DNA of 64,000 nt, taken from the NCBI RefSeq assembly GCF_002860285.1, contig NZ_PGVF01000008.1, positions 89,323 to 153,322 on the forward strand. Reading direction: 5' to 3'. The translations under genes and the position numbers were made by a program. Below the pieces are notes generated by a model, which ran no database searches, was not told the origin of the DNA, and saw nothing but the letters and a program-made list of their open reading frames with translations. Source of the stretch: Bacillus sp. M6-12 (GTDB lineage: Bacteria; Bacillota; Bacilli; Bacillales; DSM-1321). Shown one piece after another: positions 43,159-53,794 of the stretch (positions are counted from its first letter, which is position 1; each line of letters opens with the position of its first letter).

Positions 43159-43939
43159 TCATGATCTTTGTTTCCAGCTGCGGCCAAAAATAGAGCATTT
43201 CCTCACGCATCATGGTTAGAATATCACGCTGCCATTCCTCAAGCTCGCGGCTATATTGTTCAATGAAGAGCAAAATATCCTTTTCAGGCTGCGGCGGGAA
43301 AACCTTTTTAACCTTTCGGGGCTGAACAGACTGGATGTTCTTTTTATCTAGCCCCCAAAGATCATCGTATGGAGAGGATGCGGGTTTTTTCTCATCTTCC
43401 TCCTCTGCATCCCCTATGCTCCAGGAAAGCTTTGGCCGCACTAATGAAGGGTCGATATGTTCTTCAATCGCGAGGACTGCATCAAGGAATTGCTCAACCT
43501 CTTTTTTACCATGCTGGATTTCGTACTGGCGAATCCGGTCTGCGGTAGCAGCCATGCTCTCAACCATATCGCGCTTCGTGTTCTGGAATCGGACATTATT
43601 TTTAAAAAAGTCACAATGAGCCAAAACGTGAGCAACAATAAGCTTGTTCTGAATCAGTGAATTAGAGTCCAGCAAAAAGGCATAGCATGGGTCAGAATTA
43701 ATTACCAGCTCATAAATTTTACTTAATCCAAGGTCATAGTGAAGCTTCATTTTGTGAAATTGTTTTCCAAAGCTCCAATGGGAGAACCTTGTAGGCATTC
43801 CATAGGCCCCAAATGTATAAATAATTTCAGACGGACATATTTCGTAACGCATCGGATAGAAATCCAGCCCAAACCCTTGAGCGATTTCCGTTATTTCACT
43901 AATCGCATACTCAAGGGCTTTTCTTTCCGATTGATTCAT
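43133..43939 (-). pseudogene. spoVR: spoVR, N-terminal part (interrupted gene)
   Basis: The frame holds the N-terminal 268 or so residues of SpoVR ([54 protein letters not shown]). It then runs into element sequence and stops after YR at 43133. The ATG at 43939 with GGGGG at 8 nt is the start. The truncated product lacks the C-terminal domain. The rest is at 12144-12778. Whether the gene is rejoined in the mother cell, as sigK is by skin excision, is an inference. Confidence 0.93.
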
Positions 43940-44015
43940 ACGCATTTCCCCCTTTCCTTTACCACAATGTATGATACAAGGTACGGAAAATGACGTACAA
44001 TTAACCCTCTAATAT

Positions 44016-44042
44016 AAAAAAACCCCGCTATAATTAGCGAGG
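44016..44042 (-). terminator. Terminator of yhdC
   Basis: CCTCGCTA/TAGCGGGG stem with a T-run on the minus strand. It overlaps the last codons of the DUF3889 gene. Confidence 0.75.
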
Positions 44043-44363
44043 CTGCGTACTTTGCTGTGGAGTTTTTTCTTCTACTGTCAAATTCAGCAGTTTGTTGTTG
44101 GAAAGGCTATGAGCAATGGTCACTACCACTTCCCTTTCCTTGCCATCCTTTGTAACTTTAAATAAAAATGAATCAGCAACCTTGCCATTTCCGAGATCTT
44201 TTCTGCCTTGATATTGATATTCCGTTACATTAGCCTCTGGATAATCAGCCTGTACCACGGTTATAGCTATTTTTCCATACTTCTCGTAATCCGTTTTTTG
44301 GGCAAACGCTGATCCTTGGCCCAGGAACATCAGCAGGCATAGAGCAAGCATAAATTTCTTCAT
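44034..44363 (-). CDS. yhdC: Secreted DUF3889 protein (YhdC-like)
   Basis: The 109-residue protein has a clear signal peptide (MKKFMLALCLLMFLGQGSAF before AQK). A DUF3889 domain follows (YEKYGKIAITVVQADYPEAN and EREVVVTIAHS). B. subtilis YhdC has the same size and the same neighbours yhdB and spoVR. ATG at 44363 follows GAGGTG; the upstream GTG is too close. Confidence 0.82.
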   Translation of the reverse strand: MKKFMLALCLLMFLGQGSAFAQKTDYEKYGKIAITVVQADYPEANVTEYQYQGRKDLGNGKVADSFLFKVTKDGKEREVVVTIAHSLSNNKLLNLTVEEKTPQQSTQPR

Positions 44364-44545
44364 ATATAACACCTCACCTTACCCTTATGATGCGATTATT
44401 TTCATCCAATTATTCTCCGGATCCACCCATATTTATTTAAGGATTTATCATCATAAAATACAGTCATAACCACCACATTTTGCATAGGAAGGGTTCTTCG
44501 CTTTTTGAACAAACTAAAAGTACTCCTTTAAAAGGAGGAGATAAA

Positions 44546-44785
44546 TTGGATAAAGCAGAATATGACCGTGCGTTATATTACACACACCGCTCGGAATGGG
44601 ATAACTTGTTAATATTAATGGTTAGAACAAAAGATGATTTCCTATCCAGAAAGATTGAACACTTCCTGCACGCTTATCATTTTGAGCATGATTATAAGGT
44701 AATCGAAAGCCATTTGTATGCTCTGCTTCGTTATATTGACCATGCCACAGAAATGACGTTTCAGGATATACTGCTTCATGGATAA
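44546..44785 (+). CDS. yhdB: YhdB-family protein
   Basis: The 79-residue protein starts at TTG with AAAGGAGGAG at 6 nt. It reads DRALYYTHRSEWDNLLILMV and HAYHFEHDYKVIESHLYALL, very close to B. subtilis YhdB in length and sequence as remembered. Its function is unknown. It supports the conserved yhd neighbourhood of spoVR. Confidence 0.85.
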   Translation: MDKAEYDRALYYTHRSEWDNLLILMVRTKDDFLSRKIEHFLHAYHFEHDYKVIESHLYALLRYIDHATEMTFQDILLHG

Positions 44786-44909
44786 CCTGATAATTAGTTT
44801 TTACAAATAAAAAACAGGTATACACTATAGAGAATAAAGTTAATGGGATGGCTTTCATTCTCAAAGCGGAAATAACTGTTAATGTTAATAGCGAATAAAG
44901 AAAACTCTC

Positions 44910-44940
44910 ACAACCGGCCCAAGTTTTATGGGCCGGTTGT
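44910..44940 (-). terminator. Terminator of the DUF421 gene
   Basis: A 12-bp perfect GC-rich stem ACAACCGGCCCA/TGGGCCGGTTGT stands 8 bp from the stop. Confidence 0.85.
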
Positions 44941-44947
44941 TTATGTT

Positions 44948-45625
44948 TTATGAATAATCCTGAATGAAAATCTCCCTGCCTTCTTCGTATTCCGCGAAAA
45001 ATACCTCTTTAATATTTTTCACTCCTTTTTGCTGAATGATCGATGTGAGCCATTGTTGGTCACGGCCTACCTTTTCCAAATTTTTCTTTACTACTTTTCC
45101 GTCAAGGATGAGTGCCAGCGGCAAGGAAATACTTTTATTCCCCATTTGAAAGTCCTTCCTGCTTGGGGTTTCTGACTCATAGCTTTTAAGCACACTAATC
45201 GTTCCGTTGGTTTCAAGAACGGCATATTCCACATCTCGAAGTGAAAATACATCTTTAGCCCTTAGTAAACACTGCAGCTGATTTAAGTCAAGATTATTGC
45301 TCTTCATAGTTTTATAATCAATTTTCCCTTTATTAATGACCAATGACGGGTCTCCCTCCAGAAGGGGCCTTGTTTTTTGAAACTTTTGGGTAATCTTCTC
45401 TAAAGAGTAGATGAGTCCCCCCCAAAGAACTATTGAAAAAAGTATTATTCCAACATGAACTTTAGGATCATACATGGCATTGCCAACCAATTCACCCAAC
45501 ACTAATACCGAAATAAAATCAAAAGTTGTTATTTGTGAAAGTTCTGTTTTACCCAAAACCTTAGTAAGAATGAATAATGCAATAAAACCACTTACAATCT
45601 CCAAAGCAATCCATGCATATTCCAT
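44948..45625 (-). CDS. DUF421 membrane protein (YetF family)
   Basis: The 225-residue protein has three N-terminal helices with KTELSQITTFDFISVLVLGE, the DUF421 signature. A soluble C-terminal pair of small domains follows. Several members (YetF) are known from Bacillus spores and membranes; the molecular role is not settled. ATG at 45625 follows AAGGTGG at 8 nt. Confidence 0.88.
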   Translation of the reverse strand: MEYAWIALEIVSGFIALFILTKVLGKTELSQITTFDFISVLVLGELVGNAMYDPKVHVGIILFSIVLWGGLIYSLEKITQKFQKTRPLLEGDPSLVINKGKIDYKTMKSNNLDLNQLQCLLRAKDVFSLRDVEYAVLETNGTISVLKSYESETPSRKDFQMGNKSISLPLALILDGKVVKKNLEKVGRDQQWLTSIIQQKGVKNIKEVFFAEYEEGREIFIQDYS

Positions 45626-45872
45626 TACGCTCACCACCTTTTTAGTAAGTTTGAACAATATAATATTTTTTCAAACATTAAGGCAGCACAGGATGCGTTC
45701 AATAATGAATTGCCGATCATGTCTAAGGATGTCCGGATGGATTAACAAATTGTTGTGACTGCTCTGAGGGCACCGGAATAATGAAAGAATAGGAAAAGCC
45801 GCTGCAGGAACCACTTTAGGCCTATTTCTGATTTATTAATGAAAAAAAGTAGTAAACCTTTGTAATCAACTT

Positions 45873-45905
45873 AAAAAAAGGTGCTCCTTTATCCAAGGAG
45901 CACCT
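45873..45905 (-). terminator. Terminator of pgcA
   Basis: AGGTGCTCCTT/AAGGAGCACCT with a 5-nt loop and a seven-T tail on the minus strand, 5 bp from the stop. Confidence 0.9.
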
Positions 45906-45909
45906 GTTT

Positions 45910-47640
45910 TTATATCATCTTTTCGATGATGTTCATGAAACTATCGGTAACTTGTTTTAAATTCTCATCTGCTTCAGCTTCTGTTTTGCCCTGGACACCA
46001 AAATAAAACTTAATCTTCGGCTCAGTGCCTGATGGACGGAGGCAGCACCATGTTCCATCCTCCAGGAAATATTTTAGAACGTTCGACTTCGGAAGGAGGA
46101 TTTCTTCCTTTAAATTTTCAAGCAATAAAGTTTTTGAGCTGCTTTGATAATCTTCTATCGCCACTATCTTTCGACCAGCAATTTGCTGCGGGGGGCTGGA
46201 CCGGAAATTTAAAAGGATGTCCTGAATCTGCTGGGCACCGGAAATACCTTTTAAGGTTAGCGATCGCAGGCCCTCTTTATAATATCCGTACTTTTCAAAA
46301 ACCCGAAGCAATCCTTCATATAATGACATACCCTGCTTTTTGTAAAAGGCACAAATTTCTACCGCCATTACGGAAGCTTGAATGGCATCTTTATCCCTTG
46401 CAAAATCGCTGATTAAGTAGCCATAGCTCTCTTCATAACCGAATAAAAATGCGTGTTCGCCAGTTTTTTCGAATTCATTGATTTTTTCTGCGATAAATTT
46501 AAATCCGGTCAATACATCAATGGTTTCAAGACCGTATCTGGAGGCTATTTCCCGGCCAATTTCAGATGTTACAATTGTTTTTAACACTGCCCCATTTTTA
46601 GGCAGGTTTCCTTTTCTCTGTTTTTGTTCAAGTAAGTAATCAAGGAAGAGTGCCCCAGTCTGGTTTCCGGTCAGGACAACATATTCACCCTGGTTATTTT
46701 TTACCGCAATGCCAAGACGGTCGGCATCGGGATCTGTGGCAATCAAGACATCGGCGTTTTCCTGCAGACCCTGCTTGATAGCAAGTTCAAAGGCTGCATG
46801 TTCTTCAGGATTTGGTGAAGAAACAGTCGAGAATTCCGGATCTGGAAGCTCCTGTTCTTTAACTATGGATACATTGGTGTAGCCGAGATCATGAAGTGCA
46901 CGGCGGACTGATTTATTTGCCGTTCCATGAAGAGGAGTAAAGACAACCTTCACTTCAGCTTCCTTTGAAAGGCCCGGATTTACGGAAATGGTTAAAAGTT
47001 TCGCATTATATGCATCATCTATCTCTTCACCTATAATTTGAATTAAACCCTGTGCTTTTAAGGTTTCTTCATCCTCAACCTTAATTAACAGCTCATTCTC
47101 TACACCGTTAACATATTCGATTACCATGTCCGCCGCTTCGGGTGGAAGCTGTCCTCCATCCTTGCCATATACTTTATAGCCGTTATATTCAGGAGGATTA
47201 TGGCTTGCCGTGATCACGATCCCCGCATACGCTTTCAAATATCGGACAGCAAAAGAAAGTTCAGGAGTCGGCCTCAGTTCATCAAAAAGATAAACCTTGA
47301 TACCACGCGATGCCAAGGTCTTCGCTGCCTCCATGGCAAATTCCGGAGATTTATGTCTGGAATCATAAGCAATTACTGTTCCGCTCGCCTTTGCCTCTTC
47401 GCCAAATGATGCGATATATCTAGCCAGACCTTCCGTTGCTTTTCTTACAGTATAGACATTCATCCGGTTTGTGCCGGCACCTATCTCACCGCGCATTCCG
47501 CCCGTTCCAAACTCAAGATTTTTATAAAAGGAATCCTCGAGACTTTGCTCGTCCTTTTTCAATTCATCTATAATACCCCTGATTTCTTCGTCAAGAGATG
47601 GATACTCATCCCATAAAGTAAAAGTCTGTTTCCAGCCCAT
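45910..47640 (-). CDS. pgcA: Alpha-phosphoglucomutase PgcA
   Basis: The 576-residue phosphohexomutase interconverts glucose 1- and 6-phosphate, feeding UDP-glucose, teichoic acid and glycolipid synthesis. The catalytic Ser146 lies in [14 protein letters not shown], the metal loop in [11 protein letters not shown], the sugar loop in GYEESYGYL and the phosphate site in [13 protein letters not shown]. Length and motifs agree with B. subtilis PgcA (YhxB). Confidence 0.95.
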   Translation of the reverse strand: MGWKQTFTLWDEYPSLDEEIRGIIDELKKDEQSLEDSFYKNLEFGTGGMRGEIGAGTNRMNVYTVRKATEGLARYIASFGEEAKASGTVIAYDSRHKSPEFAMEAAKTLASRGIKVYLFDELRPTPELSFAVRYLKAYAGIVITASHNPPEYNGYKVYGKDGGQLPPEAADMVIEYVNGVENELLIKVEDEETLKAQGLIQIIGEEIDDAYNAKLLTISVNPGLSKEAEVKVVFTPLHGTANKSVRRALHDLGYTNVSIVKEQELPDPEFSTVSSPNPEEHAAFELAIKQGLQENADVLIATDPDADRLGIAVKNNQGEYVVLTGNQTGALFLDYLLEQKQRKGNLPKNGAVLKTIVTSEIGREIASRYGLETIDVLTGFKFIAEKINEFEKTGEHAFLFGYEESYGYLISDFARDKDAIQASVMAVEICAFYKKQGMSLYEGLLRVFEKYGYYKEGLRSLTLKGISGAQQIQDILLNFRSSPPQQIAGRKIVAIEDYQSSSKTLLLENLKEEILLPKSNVLKYFLEDGTWCCLRPSGTEPKIKFYFGVQGKTEAEADENLKQVTDSFMNIIEKMI

Positions 47641-47763
47641 TTTTTCATCTCCATTCTTATGTACTCTTCGGCGAATATAAATCTCTATTTCTACGCCTTA
47701 GCGGTAAAATCCTTCAAAAGGTCTGATCTTGCCAATAAAGGCAAAGAGCAGACCCATAATTAA

Positions 47764-49311
47764 TCATTTAGTTCCCAGTGTATATTTTATCTTATAAACA
47801 TCTTGGCGTCGGTCCTTTAGTTGCCGTACAGTGCCTGATTGGCGCTGCCGCCGGAGCACTTCAAGGTCAACATCACCAATTAGCACCATCTCAATGTTAG
47901 GATTTGTTTCCCCAACTATGCCATCGCGAGCAAACTCGAAATCAGAAGGGGCAAAAATCCCGGACTGGGCGTATTGTACATCCATATTTTCTGTTTGGGG
48001 AAGATTTCCTACTGTTCCTGATATTACGGTATAAATCTGGTTTTCAACTGCCCGTGCCTGGGCACAGTACCTTACTCGTAAATAACCTTGCCGGTCTTCT
48101 GTACAGAAAGGGGTAAATATGATCTTGGCACCCATTTCTGTGGCAATACGGGCAAGCTCTGGAAACTCAATGTCATAGCAAATTTGAATCGCAATCCTGC
48201 CGCAGTCTGTATCGAAAACTTTTACTAAATCACCGCGGCTCACTCCCCACCATTTCCGTTCGTTTGGCGTAATATGGATCTTATATTGTTTTTCGATGGT
48301 ACCATCCCGACGGAATAGGTAGGCTATATTATAGATATTGTCATCTTCCTCCATGACTACATGGGAACCGCCGATGATATTGACATTATAGCGAACAGCC
48401 AGCGTCGTGAACAGTTCAATATATTGTTCAGTAAACTCAGTTAGCCTCCTAATGGCCAGGCTGGGAGCGCGTTCATTCAAGAATGACATTAACTGAGTCG
48501 TAAACAGTTCTGGAAATACTGCAAAATCCGCATGTGCATCTGATGCCACATCAACAAAGTATTCCACCTGATGCGCAAAATCTTCAAATGAACTGATTTG
48601 CCGCATCATATATTGCACAACGCAAATGCGGACAGGCTGAGACGTTTTAAAAAACCGGTTTGTCTGGGGATGATATTCAACATTATTCCATTCCATAAGG
48701 GTAGCGTATTTATTCGATTGCTTATCATCCGGCAGGTAATTTCGGTTAATCCGCATGAGCGTAAAACCGTTTAATAGCTGAAATGATAGCACAGGATCAT
48801 ATATTTTATGGAGCTGGACCTCTTTAACATATTCCATAGGCGACATTTCATCAGCATATTTATGATAGTTGGGAATTCTCCCGCCAATGATGATGCTTTT
48901 TAAATTAAGTTGGCGGGCGAGCTCTTTCCGGGCTTCATAGAGACGGTGTCCAATTTTCATTCTGCGGTAATCCGGGTGTACCATAACCTCAATTCCATAA
49001 AGATTATAACCTTCCGGATTGTGATTTGTGATATATCCCTCATCCGTAATATCATCCCAAGAATGGCGGTCATCGTACTCATCGAAATTAATAATTAAAC
49101 TTGAACATGATCCAATAATCTGCCCGTCATATTCAGCGCAGAATTGGCCCTCTGGAAAAATGTCTAAATGGCTCTCCAGCTGATCCCGCTGCCAAGGGTC
49201 CATCCCTGGAAAACAAAGAGCCTGAAGGGCAATAATCTCATCTATATCTTTATGCTCTATTCTTCTTATCTCCATTATTTTTTCAAACTTCTGCAAATCC
49301 AACTTATTCAT
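47764..49311 (-). CDS. yhcX: GNAT acetyltransferase-nitrilase fusion (YhcX-like)
   Basis: The 515-residue protein fuses an N-terminal GNAT domain (about 10-190; GIEVMVHPDYRRMKIGHRLY is the acetyl-CoA loop) to a carbon-nitrogen hydrolase (about 225-490). The nitrilase triad is visible: Glu in FAVFPELFTTQL, Lys in ITPNERKWW, Cys in IAIQICYDIEFPEL. B. subtilis YhcX has the same fusion. The ATG at 49311 (MNKLDLQKFEKIMEIRRIEH) has AAGGAG at 10 nt. The substrate is unknown. Confidence 0.92.
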   Translation of the reverse strand: MNKLDLQKFEKIMEIRRIEHKDIDEIIALQALCFPGMDPWQRDQLESHLDIFPEGQFCAEYDGQIIGSCSSLIINFDEYDDRHSWDDITDEGYITNHNPEGYNLYGIEVMVHPDYRRMKIGHRLYEARKELARQLNLKSIIIGGRIPNYHKYADEMSPMEYVKEVQLHKIYDPVLSFQLLNGFTLMRINRNYLPDDKQSNKYATLMEWNNVEYHPQTNRFFKTSQPVRICVVQYMMRQISSFEDFAHQVEYFVDVASDAHADFAVFPELFTTQLMSFLNERAPSLAIRRLTEFTEQYIELFTTLAVRYNVNIIGGSHVVMEEDDNIYNIAYLFRRDGTIEKQYKIHITPNERKWWGVSRGDLVKVFDTDCGRIAIQICYDIEFPELARIATEMGAKIIFTPFCTEDRQGYLRVRYCAQARAVENQIYTVISGTVGNLPQTENMDVQYAQSGIFAPSDFEFARDGIVGETNPNIEMVLIGDVDLEVLRRQRQSGTVRQLKDRRQDVYKIKYTLGTK

Positions 49312-49501
49312 CCTTGTGGCATCTCCTTGTCTATATAAAAGAAATCTTTTTATTTTACCCGTAGTGAGGAAAAAGGAAACTGAATTGCCCACAAAGAAGT
49401 TTATGATTATTCCTTTATTTTAGACGTTTTTCCATTTAACCTTAATGAGGCTAAGAGAGGCCAATTCCTACTGAATAACCAGAAAAATAGAAAAAAACAT
49501 C

Positions 49502-49539
49502 AAAAGGGGTTCGGAATGAGACCATTCCGAACCCCTTTT
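49502..49539 (-). terminator. Terminator of the dehydrogenase operon
   Basis: A 17-bp perfect stem AAAAGGGGTTCGGAATG/CATTCCGAACCCCTTTT. It lies 185 bp after the aldehyde dehydrogenase stop. Confidence 0.9.
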
Positions 49540-49724
49540 GTCGTCAATCTGAGAGGAAAAGAATTTTTCCTGTTACTTTACAACAAAAAATTTATATTTT
49601 TTATAGTTATTCCGGCGGCATTTAAACCACTATTTTTGTTCCCTTTTTTTCGTATTTTATTTCAAGAACAGCCGTACATTCATTAAAATGGGAATGCACG
49701 CTGAATCATTGTCAGCTTCTTTAT

Positions 49725-51197
49725 TTATGAAAACGGATATTCACGTGGTTGTTTTTGGACGGACAGCCATTTAACTGTTGTAAATTCATCAATGGCCCAT
49801 TCACCGCAATAACGGCCAATTCCAGAGAACTTTTCCCCGCCGAAAGGAACATTTGGCTCTACGTTAATAGACTGGTCGTTCACATGAATCATGCCCGTTT
49901 TGATTTTTTTAGCGACATTGATGCCTCTTTCAATGGAACCTGAATATACCGCGCCGCTCAAGCCAAATGGCGTGCGATTTGCGACTTTGATTGCTTCTTC
50001 TTCACTATCAACTGGAATAATAACCGCCACAGGCGCGAACACTTCATTTTGAGCAACAGCCATATCATTCGTTACATCTGCTAAAATGATTGGTTGTACA
50101 ACGTTTCCATCTACTTCCCCTTTTAAAATCACTCTTGCGCCCTCACCAATACTTTGTTCCACAAGGTTCAGCGCGCGGTCTACCTGCTTGCGATTAATTA
50201 GCGGACCAATAATTGTGTCGCTCTCTGCTGGGTTTCCGGCTTTAATTTTCAAGCTGGCCGCTTTAAATTTTTCCACAAATGAATCGTAAATCTTGCGGTC
50301 TACAATAATACGGTTAAGCGCGATACAAATTTGACCAGAATGCATATATTTACCAAATGCAGCGGCAGATACGGCAAGGTCAACATCTGCATCATCGAGA
50401 ACGATAAGCGCATTGTTTCCGCCCAGTTCAAGTGCTGGTTTTTTCAAATTTTTCACGGCTAGTGAACCAACATGTCTGCCTGCTGCTGTTGAGCCGGTAA
50501 ATGAAATAACCTGTGGGACAGGATGCTCTACAAAGTAATCGCCTACCTCTTCAAGATCCGCTGCCAAGACATTCAATACGCCTTTTGGAAGACCAGCTTC
50601 CTCAAAGAGTTTAGCGATGATAAGGCCGCCCGTGATTGGCGTCTGTGAATCAGATTTAACAACAATGCTGTTGCCTGTTGCAATGGCTGGAGCGACAACA
50701 CGAATGGTTAAATAAAGAGGCCAGTTCCATGGTGTAATCGCTCCCACAACACCGATTGGATCACGATACACACGGTTTTCTTTTCCCGGAACGGCTGAAG
50801 CGCGGATGGATGCTTCCATTTGCAGCGGATATTTTGCCGCTTCTTTAAGGTCAGCAATGGAACAGCTGACTTCGACGTTTGCTTTTAATTGCGAGCTTCC
50901 TGATTCTTCAACTAAAAGCTGAACAAGCTCTTCTCTTCTCTCTTCAAATAAAGCAGCTACTTTTTCCAGCAGTTCCACACGTTCATAAGCAGAAGAAGCA
51001 CCCCAATGCTCCTGCGCTTTTTCAGCCGTTTCATATGCTTCATTTATATCTTCTTTACTTGCATATTTAAACGTTGTCAGCACTTCATTATTATAAGGGT
51101 TTTCAACAACACACTCTCTGCTGCTTGACCCATCTTTCCACTCACCATTGATGATTAGCTTGTTCCAGTCTGTGTATTTCGCTGTTTTTGTTTCCAA
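49725..51197 (-). CDS. NAD(P)-dependent aldehyde dehydrogenase
   Basis: The 490-residue protein has the ALDH motifs GAITPWNWPLYL, SFTGSTAAGRHV, catalytic Glu257 (ALELGGNN) and catalytic Cys291 (HSGQICIALNR). It resembles aromatic-type (benzaldehyde/vanillin) dehydrogenases such as B. subtilis YfmT. The partner upstream is an alcohol dehydrogenase, so the pair would oxidise an (aryl) alcohol to the acid in two steps. The gap is 18 bp, an operon arrangement. Confidence 0.92.
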   Translation of the reverse strand: METKTAKYTDWNKLIINGEWKDGSSSRECVVENPYNNEVLTTFKYASKEDINEAYETAEKAQEHWGASSAYERVELLEKVAALFEERREELVQLLVEESGSSQLKANVEVSCSIADLKEAAKYPLQMEASIRASAVPGKENRVYRDPIGVVGAITPWNWPLYLTIRVVAPAIATGNSIVVKSDSQTPITGGLIIAKLFEEAGLPKGVLNVLAADLEEVGDYFVEHPVPQVISFTGSTAAGRHVGSLAVKNLKKPALELGGNNALIVLDDADVDLAVSAAAFGKYMHSGQICIALNRIIVDRKIYDSFVEKFKAASLKIKAGNPAESDTIIGPLINRKQVDRALNLVEQSIGEGARVILKGEVDGNVVQPIILADVTNDMAVAQNEVFAPVAVIIPVDSEEEAIKVANRTPFGLSGAVYSGSIERGINVAKKIKTGMIHVNDQSINVEPNVPFGGEKFSGIGRYCGEWAIDEFTTVKWLSVQKQPREYPFS

Positions 51198-51215
51198 TAT
51201 ATTTTCCTCCTCTAA

Positions 51216-52313
51216 TTAAGAAAGTTTTAAAATTGGCTTGATCGTTATTCCTGTTTCAGAATCTTCACAGGCTTGATTGATTTCTTCCAAAGAGTAAAAT
51301 TTAATTAATTTATCAAATGGAAACTTGCCGTTTTTATACAAGTCAATCAATTTTGGAATATACGTTTGCGGCACACCAGATCCAAGCAAAACTCCTGTAA
51401 CAGATCTTTCAAACAAAAGCGTATTAACATCTAATGAAACTTCTGTCCCAACCGGCGGTGCTCCAATGACCGCTGCCCTTCCCAGCGTTGCCAGGCAGTC
51501 AACAGCTTGACGCAGTACAGCAGGTATACTTGTTGTTTCAACAGAATAATTAGCGCCGCTGCCAGTGATTTTTTGAATTTCTTCTACTGTATTGACGACG
51601 TCTTTCGGGTTAATGGTATGTGTTGCGCCCAATTCCTTTGCAAGCTCTAAACGGCTTTCTTGAAGGTCGACCGCAATAATCGTTGTGCAGTTAGCGACGT
51701 TAGCAGCCATAATCGCACTTAAGCCTACAGAACCACAGCCAAATACCACAATGCTTGACCCTTCAGGCGGCTGCAATTTATTTAATACCGCACCACTGCC
51801 TGTTTGAATTCCACATCCAAGCGGACCTAAAATTTCCAGCGGCACATCTTTTGGAACTTTTACGACATTACGCTCTGACACAACGGAGTAGTGAGCGAAA
51901 CTTGATTGACCGAAAAAGTTTGAAACGTCTTGATGGTCTTTGTGCAATCGGCATGTGCCATCTCCCATAGTGCCTGTGAAATTCAACTCAAAGAATGTAT
52001 CACATGCATAAGGATTGCCTGACAAACATTTCGTACATTGCCCGCATGAACTAAAAGACAATACAACGTGATCACCAGGCTGTACACTCGTAACGCCTGT
52101 GCCGACTTCCTCCACAATACCCGATCCTTCATGACCGAGTACGGCCGGCAAAGGAACAGGATAATATTGATCCCTTACAATTAAATCCGTATGGCAAATA
52201 CCGACCGCTTTAATACGGACCAACACTTCTCCATCTTTCGGTTTGTCGATCGTAATGTCATCAATCTGAAAAGGTTCCCCTTTTCCATACGTTACAGCTG
52301 CTTTTGCTAACAC
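51216..52313 (-). CDS. Zinc-dependent (aryl-)alcohol dehydrogenase
   Basis: The 365-residue MDR-type dehydrogenase has catalytic zinc ligands in GICHTD and LGHEGSG, the structural zinc cluster CGQCTKCLSGNPYAC, and the NAD fold VVFGCGSVGL. FELNFTGTMGDGTCRL is typical of the XylB/AdhB aryl-alcohol branch. GTG at 52313 has GGGAG at 8 nt; the GTG three codons earlier (52322) overlaps the ribosome site. It is first in the operon and under a cre-like site. Confidence 0.9.
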   Translation of the reverse strand: MLAKAAVTYGKGEPFQIDDITIDKPKDGEVLVRIKAVGICHTDLIVRDQYYPVPLPAVLGHEGSGIVEEVGTGVTSVQPGDHVVLSFSSCGQCTKCLSGNPYACDTFFELNFTGTMGDGTCRLHKDHQDVSNFFGQSSFAHYSVVSERNVVKVPKDVPLEILGPLGCGIQTGSGAVLNKLQPPEGSSIVVFGCGSVGLSAIMAANVANCTTIIAVDLQESRLELAKELGATHTINPKDVVNTVEEIQKITGSGANYSVETTSIPAVLRQAVDCLATLGRAAVIGAPPVGTEVSLDVNTLLFERSVTGVLLGSGVPQTYIPKLIDLYKNGKFPFDKLIKFYSLEEINQACEDSETGITIKPILKLS

Positions 52314-52337
52314 ATGCTCCACTCCCTATCCTAAAGT

Positions 52338-52351
52338 AGTAAGCGTTTTCA
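52338..52351 (-). promoter_or_regulatory. Cre-like CcpA site upstream of the dehydrogenase operon
   Basis: On the minus strand TGAAAACGCTTACT matches 13 of 14 positions of the cre consensus TGWAANCGNTNWCA. It stands 24 bp before the adh start, so carbon catabolite repression is likely. Confidence 0.65.
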
Positions 52352-53619
52352 CATTTAATATATCTTGAATTTGAACTATTTAATTTCATTATTGTATTTT
52401 CATTATTTTAAATTTTTGCTTTTTTAAAATTAAGCCTACTATCTGGATAGAACTTGAAAATTACTTATCGAATATCATAAATGTGGCCCTGGCCGTAAGC
52501 AAGCAATTATAATAGCAAAGGAGGATTATATAAAAATGAGGGCAAATAACCCATGCAGGAAAAATTTCAAATCCCTATTGACTTTTTATTTTCAAATGGG
52601 TGAGAAACCTGTGAGGGGAAAACGGACTTCCGAAGGGCTTGGCTATGGGTTTTGTCGAAAAATGAAAATATCTTTTTGGCATATTTTCAGATAGAATGAA
52701 GTCAATAGGATGCCTGCCCTCATTCTTTCAGAATTGGGGAATGTGCTTCCATGAGAAAACGCAAAACTATGTCACTCAGTGAACCAAAACGCCTACAAAG
52801 CACAGGCAGAAGGCAAAGCTGCGCTCGTCACAGCTTGGATGCCGCTGATAAGGATGGTCGCCTTAGTTGGTTTCCTAGCCTTCGCCCATTATGTGCTTGG
52901 TGTAGACTTCGCACAATTTCAACCTATGGCTGAAATTAAAAATGTTACCTTAATTAGGTAAAAGCAACACCTAAAACAATTATAAGGAACTTATACCCGA
53001 AATATACGAGCCGTAAAGCCATGTGTAGGGATTGGCCCCCCGAAAATGGTATGCCGCCTATGGGCAGGGGTATAGAGTAAGGAAAAGGGTTCCTTCCCTG
53101 ATATGTTTATTTCCATGAAAAAAGCCCTCTGGTCAGGAGGACTTTCTTTCTGCCCACTCATAATTGGTCGATTGTGAGTGTTGAGGCGGATAAACTTTGT
53201 ACGGACTTTCGATCCATACGAAAAGGTAACGTTCTGAACAACGCGCTCCGAACTCCACTCGGGTTCGCATGTCGAAAACAACTATGTCAATATCAGTACA
53301 ACAGTCCCGACCCTGTTGTAAACAAAGAAGTTTTATACAATTGTAGACATTCGTTCGACAAACCAACCGAATTCAGCGAATTTCGCCTTTTTGTCATGCT
53401 TCTAGCGAGCTCATACGCAAAGATAGAACCCTTTTCGTGGTCTACGGAATACTGAAGTCCTCAATTCCCAGTCTAAATAGCGCATTTCCTGTTCGAGTGA
53501 TTCGATGGCCATTCTAATTTCGATATGTCAACAATTAAATCGATATATCGATTTACATCGTTTTTGAATCGGGATACACGTTAAAAACGGTCAATACCGT
53601 CTAGTAAGTTTTTCATTTT
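52352..53619. other. Gap with decayed sequence
   Basis: A short frame at about 52755-52961 reads NQNAYKAQAEGKAALVTAWM and FLAFAHYVLGVDFAQF, like the end of a one-helix membrane protein, but it has no ribosome site. A hairpin AAAGCCCTCTGGTC..GAGGACTTTC lies at 53117-53147. No intact gene was found. Confidence 0.4.
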
Positions 53620-53790
53620 TTAGTCCTCCTTTAGTGATTTTGAAATATCTTTTTCTACTTTGTTTCCTCCAACGGCCCCAGTAGCCAAACCTGATCCAGT
53701 CCCAAGAAAACTTCCGATTGCAAAACCAAGTCCGGCTCCTGCGGGACCACCCAAAACAAATCCAACGAAACAGGAACGTTCCTTTATATT
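53620..53790 (-). pseudogene. 3' fragment of a glycine-zipper protein gene
   Basis: The minus-strand frame reads GGPAGAGLGFAIGSFLG, TGSGLATGAVGG and a charged tail EKDISKSLKED before the stop. Such small-residue tracts occur in membrane-inserting toxins and phage proteins. Upstream, the frame runs into the HNH-repeat remnant of the opposite strand. The next frame after AAAGGAGG (MKNLLDGIDRF) stops after 11 codons. Confidence 0.4.
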
Positions 53791-53794
53791 GGGC

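Noticed and set aside
53133..53455. Overlapping frames of 77-96 codons on both strands
   Set aside because: They mirror each other, lack ribosome sites and resemble no family.
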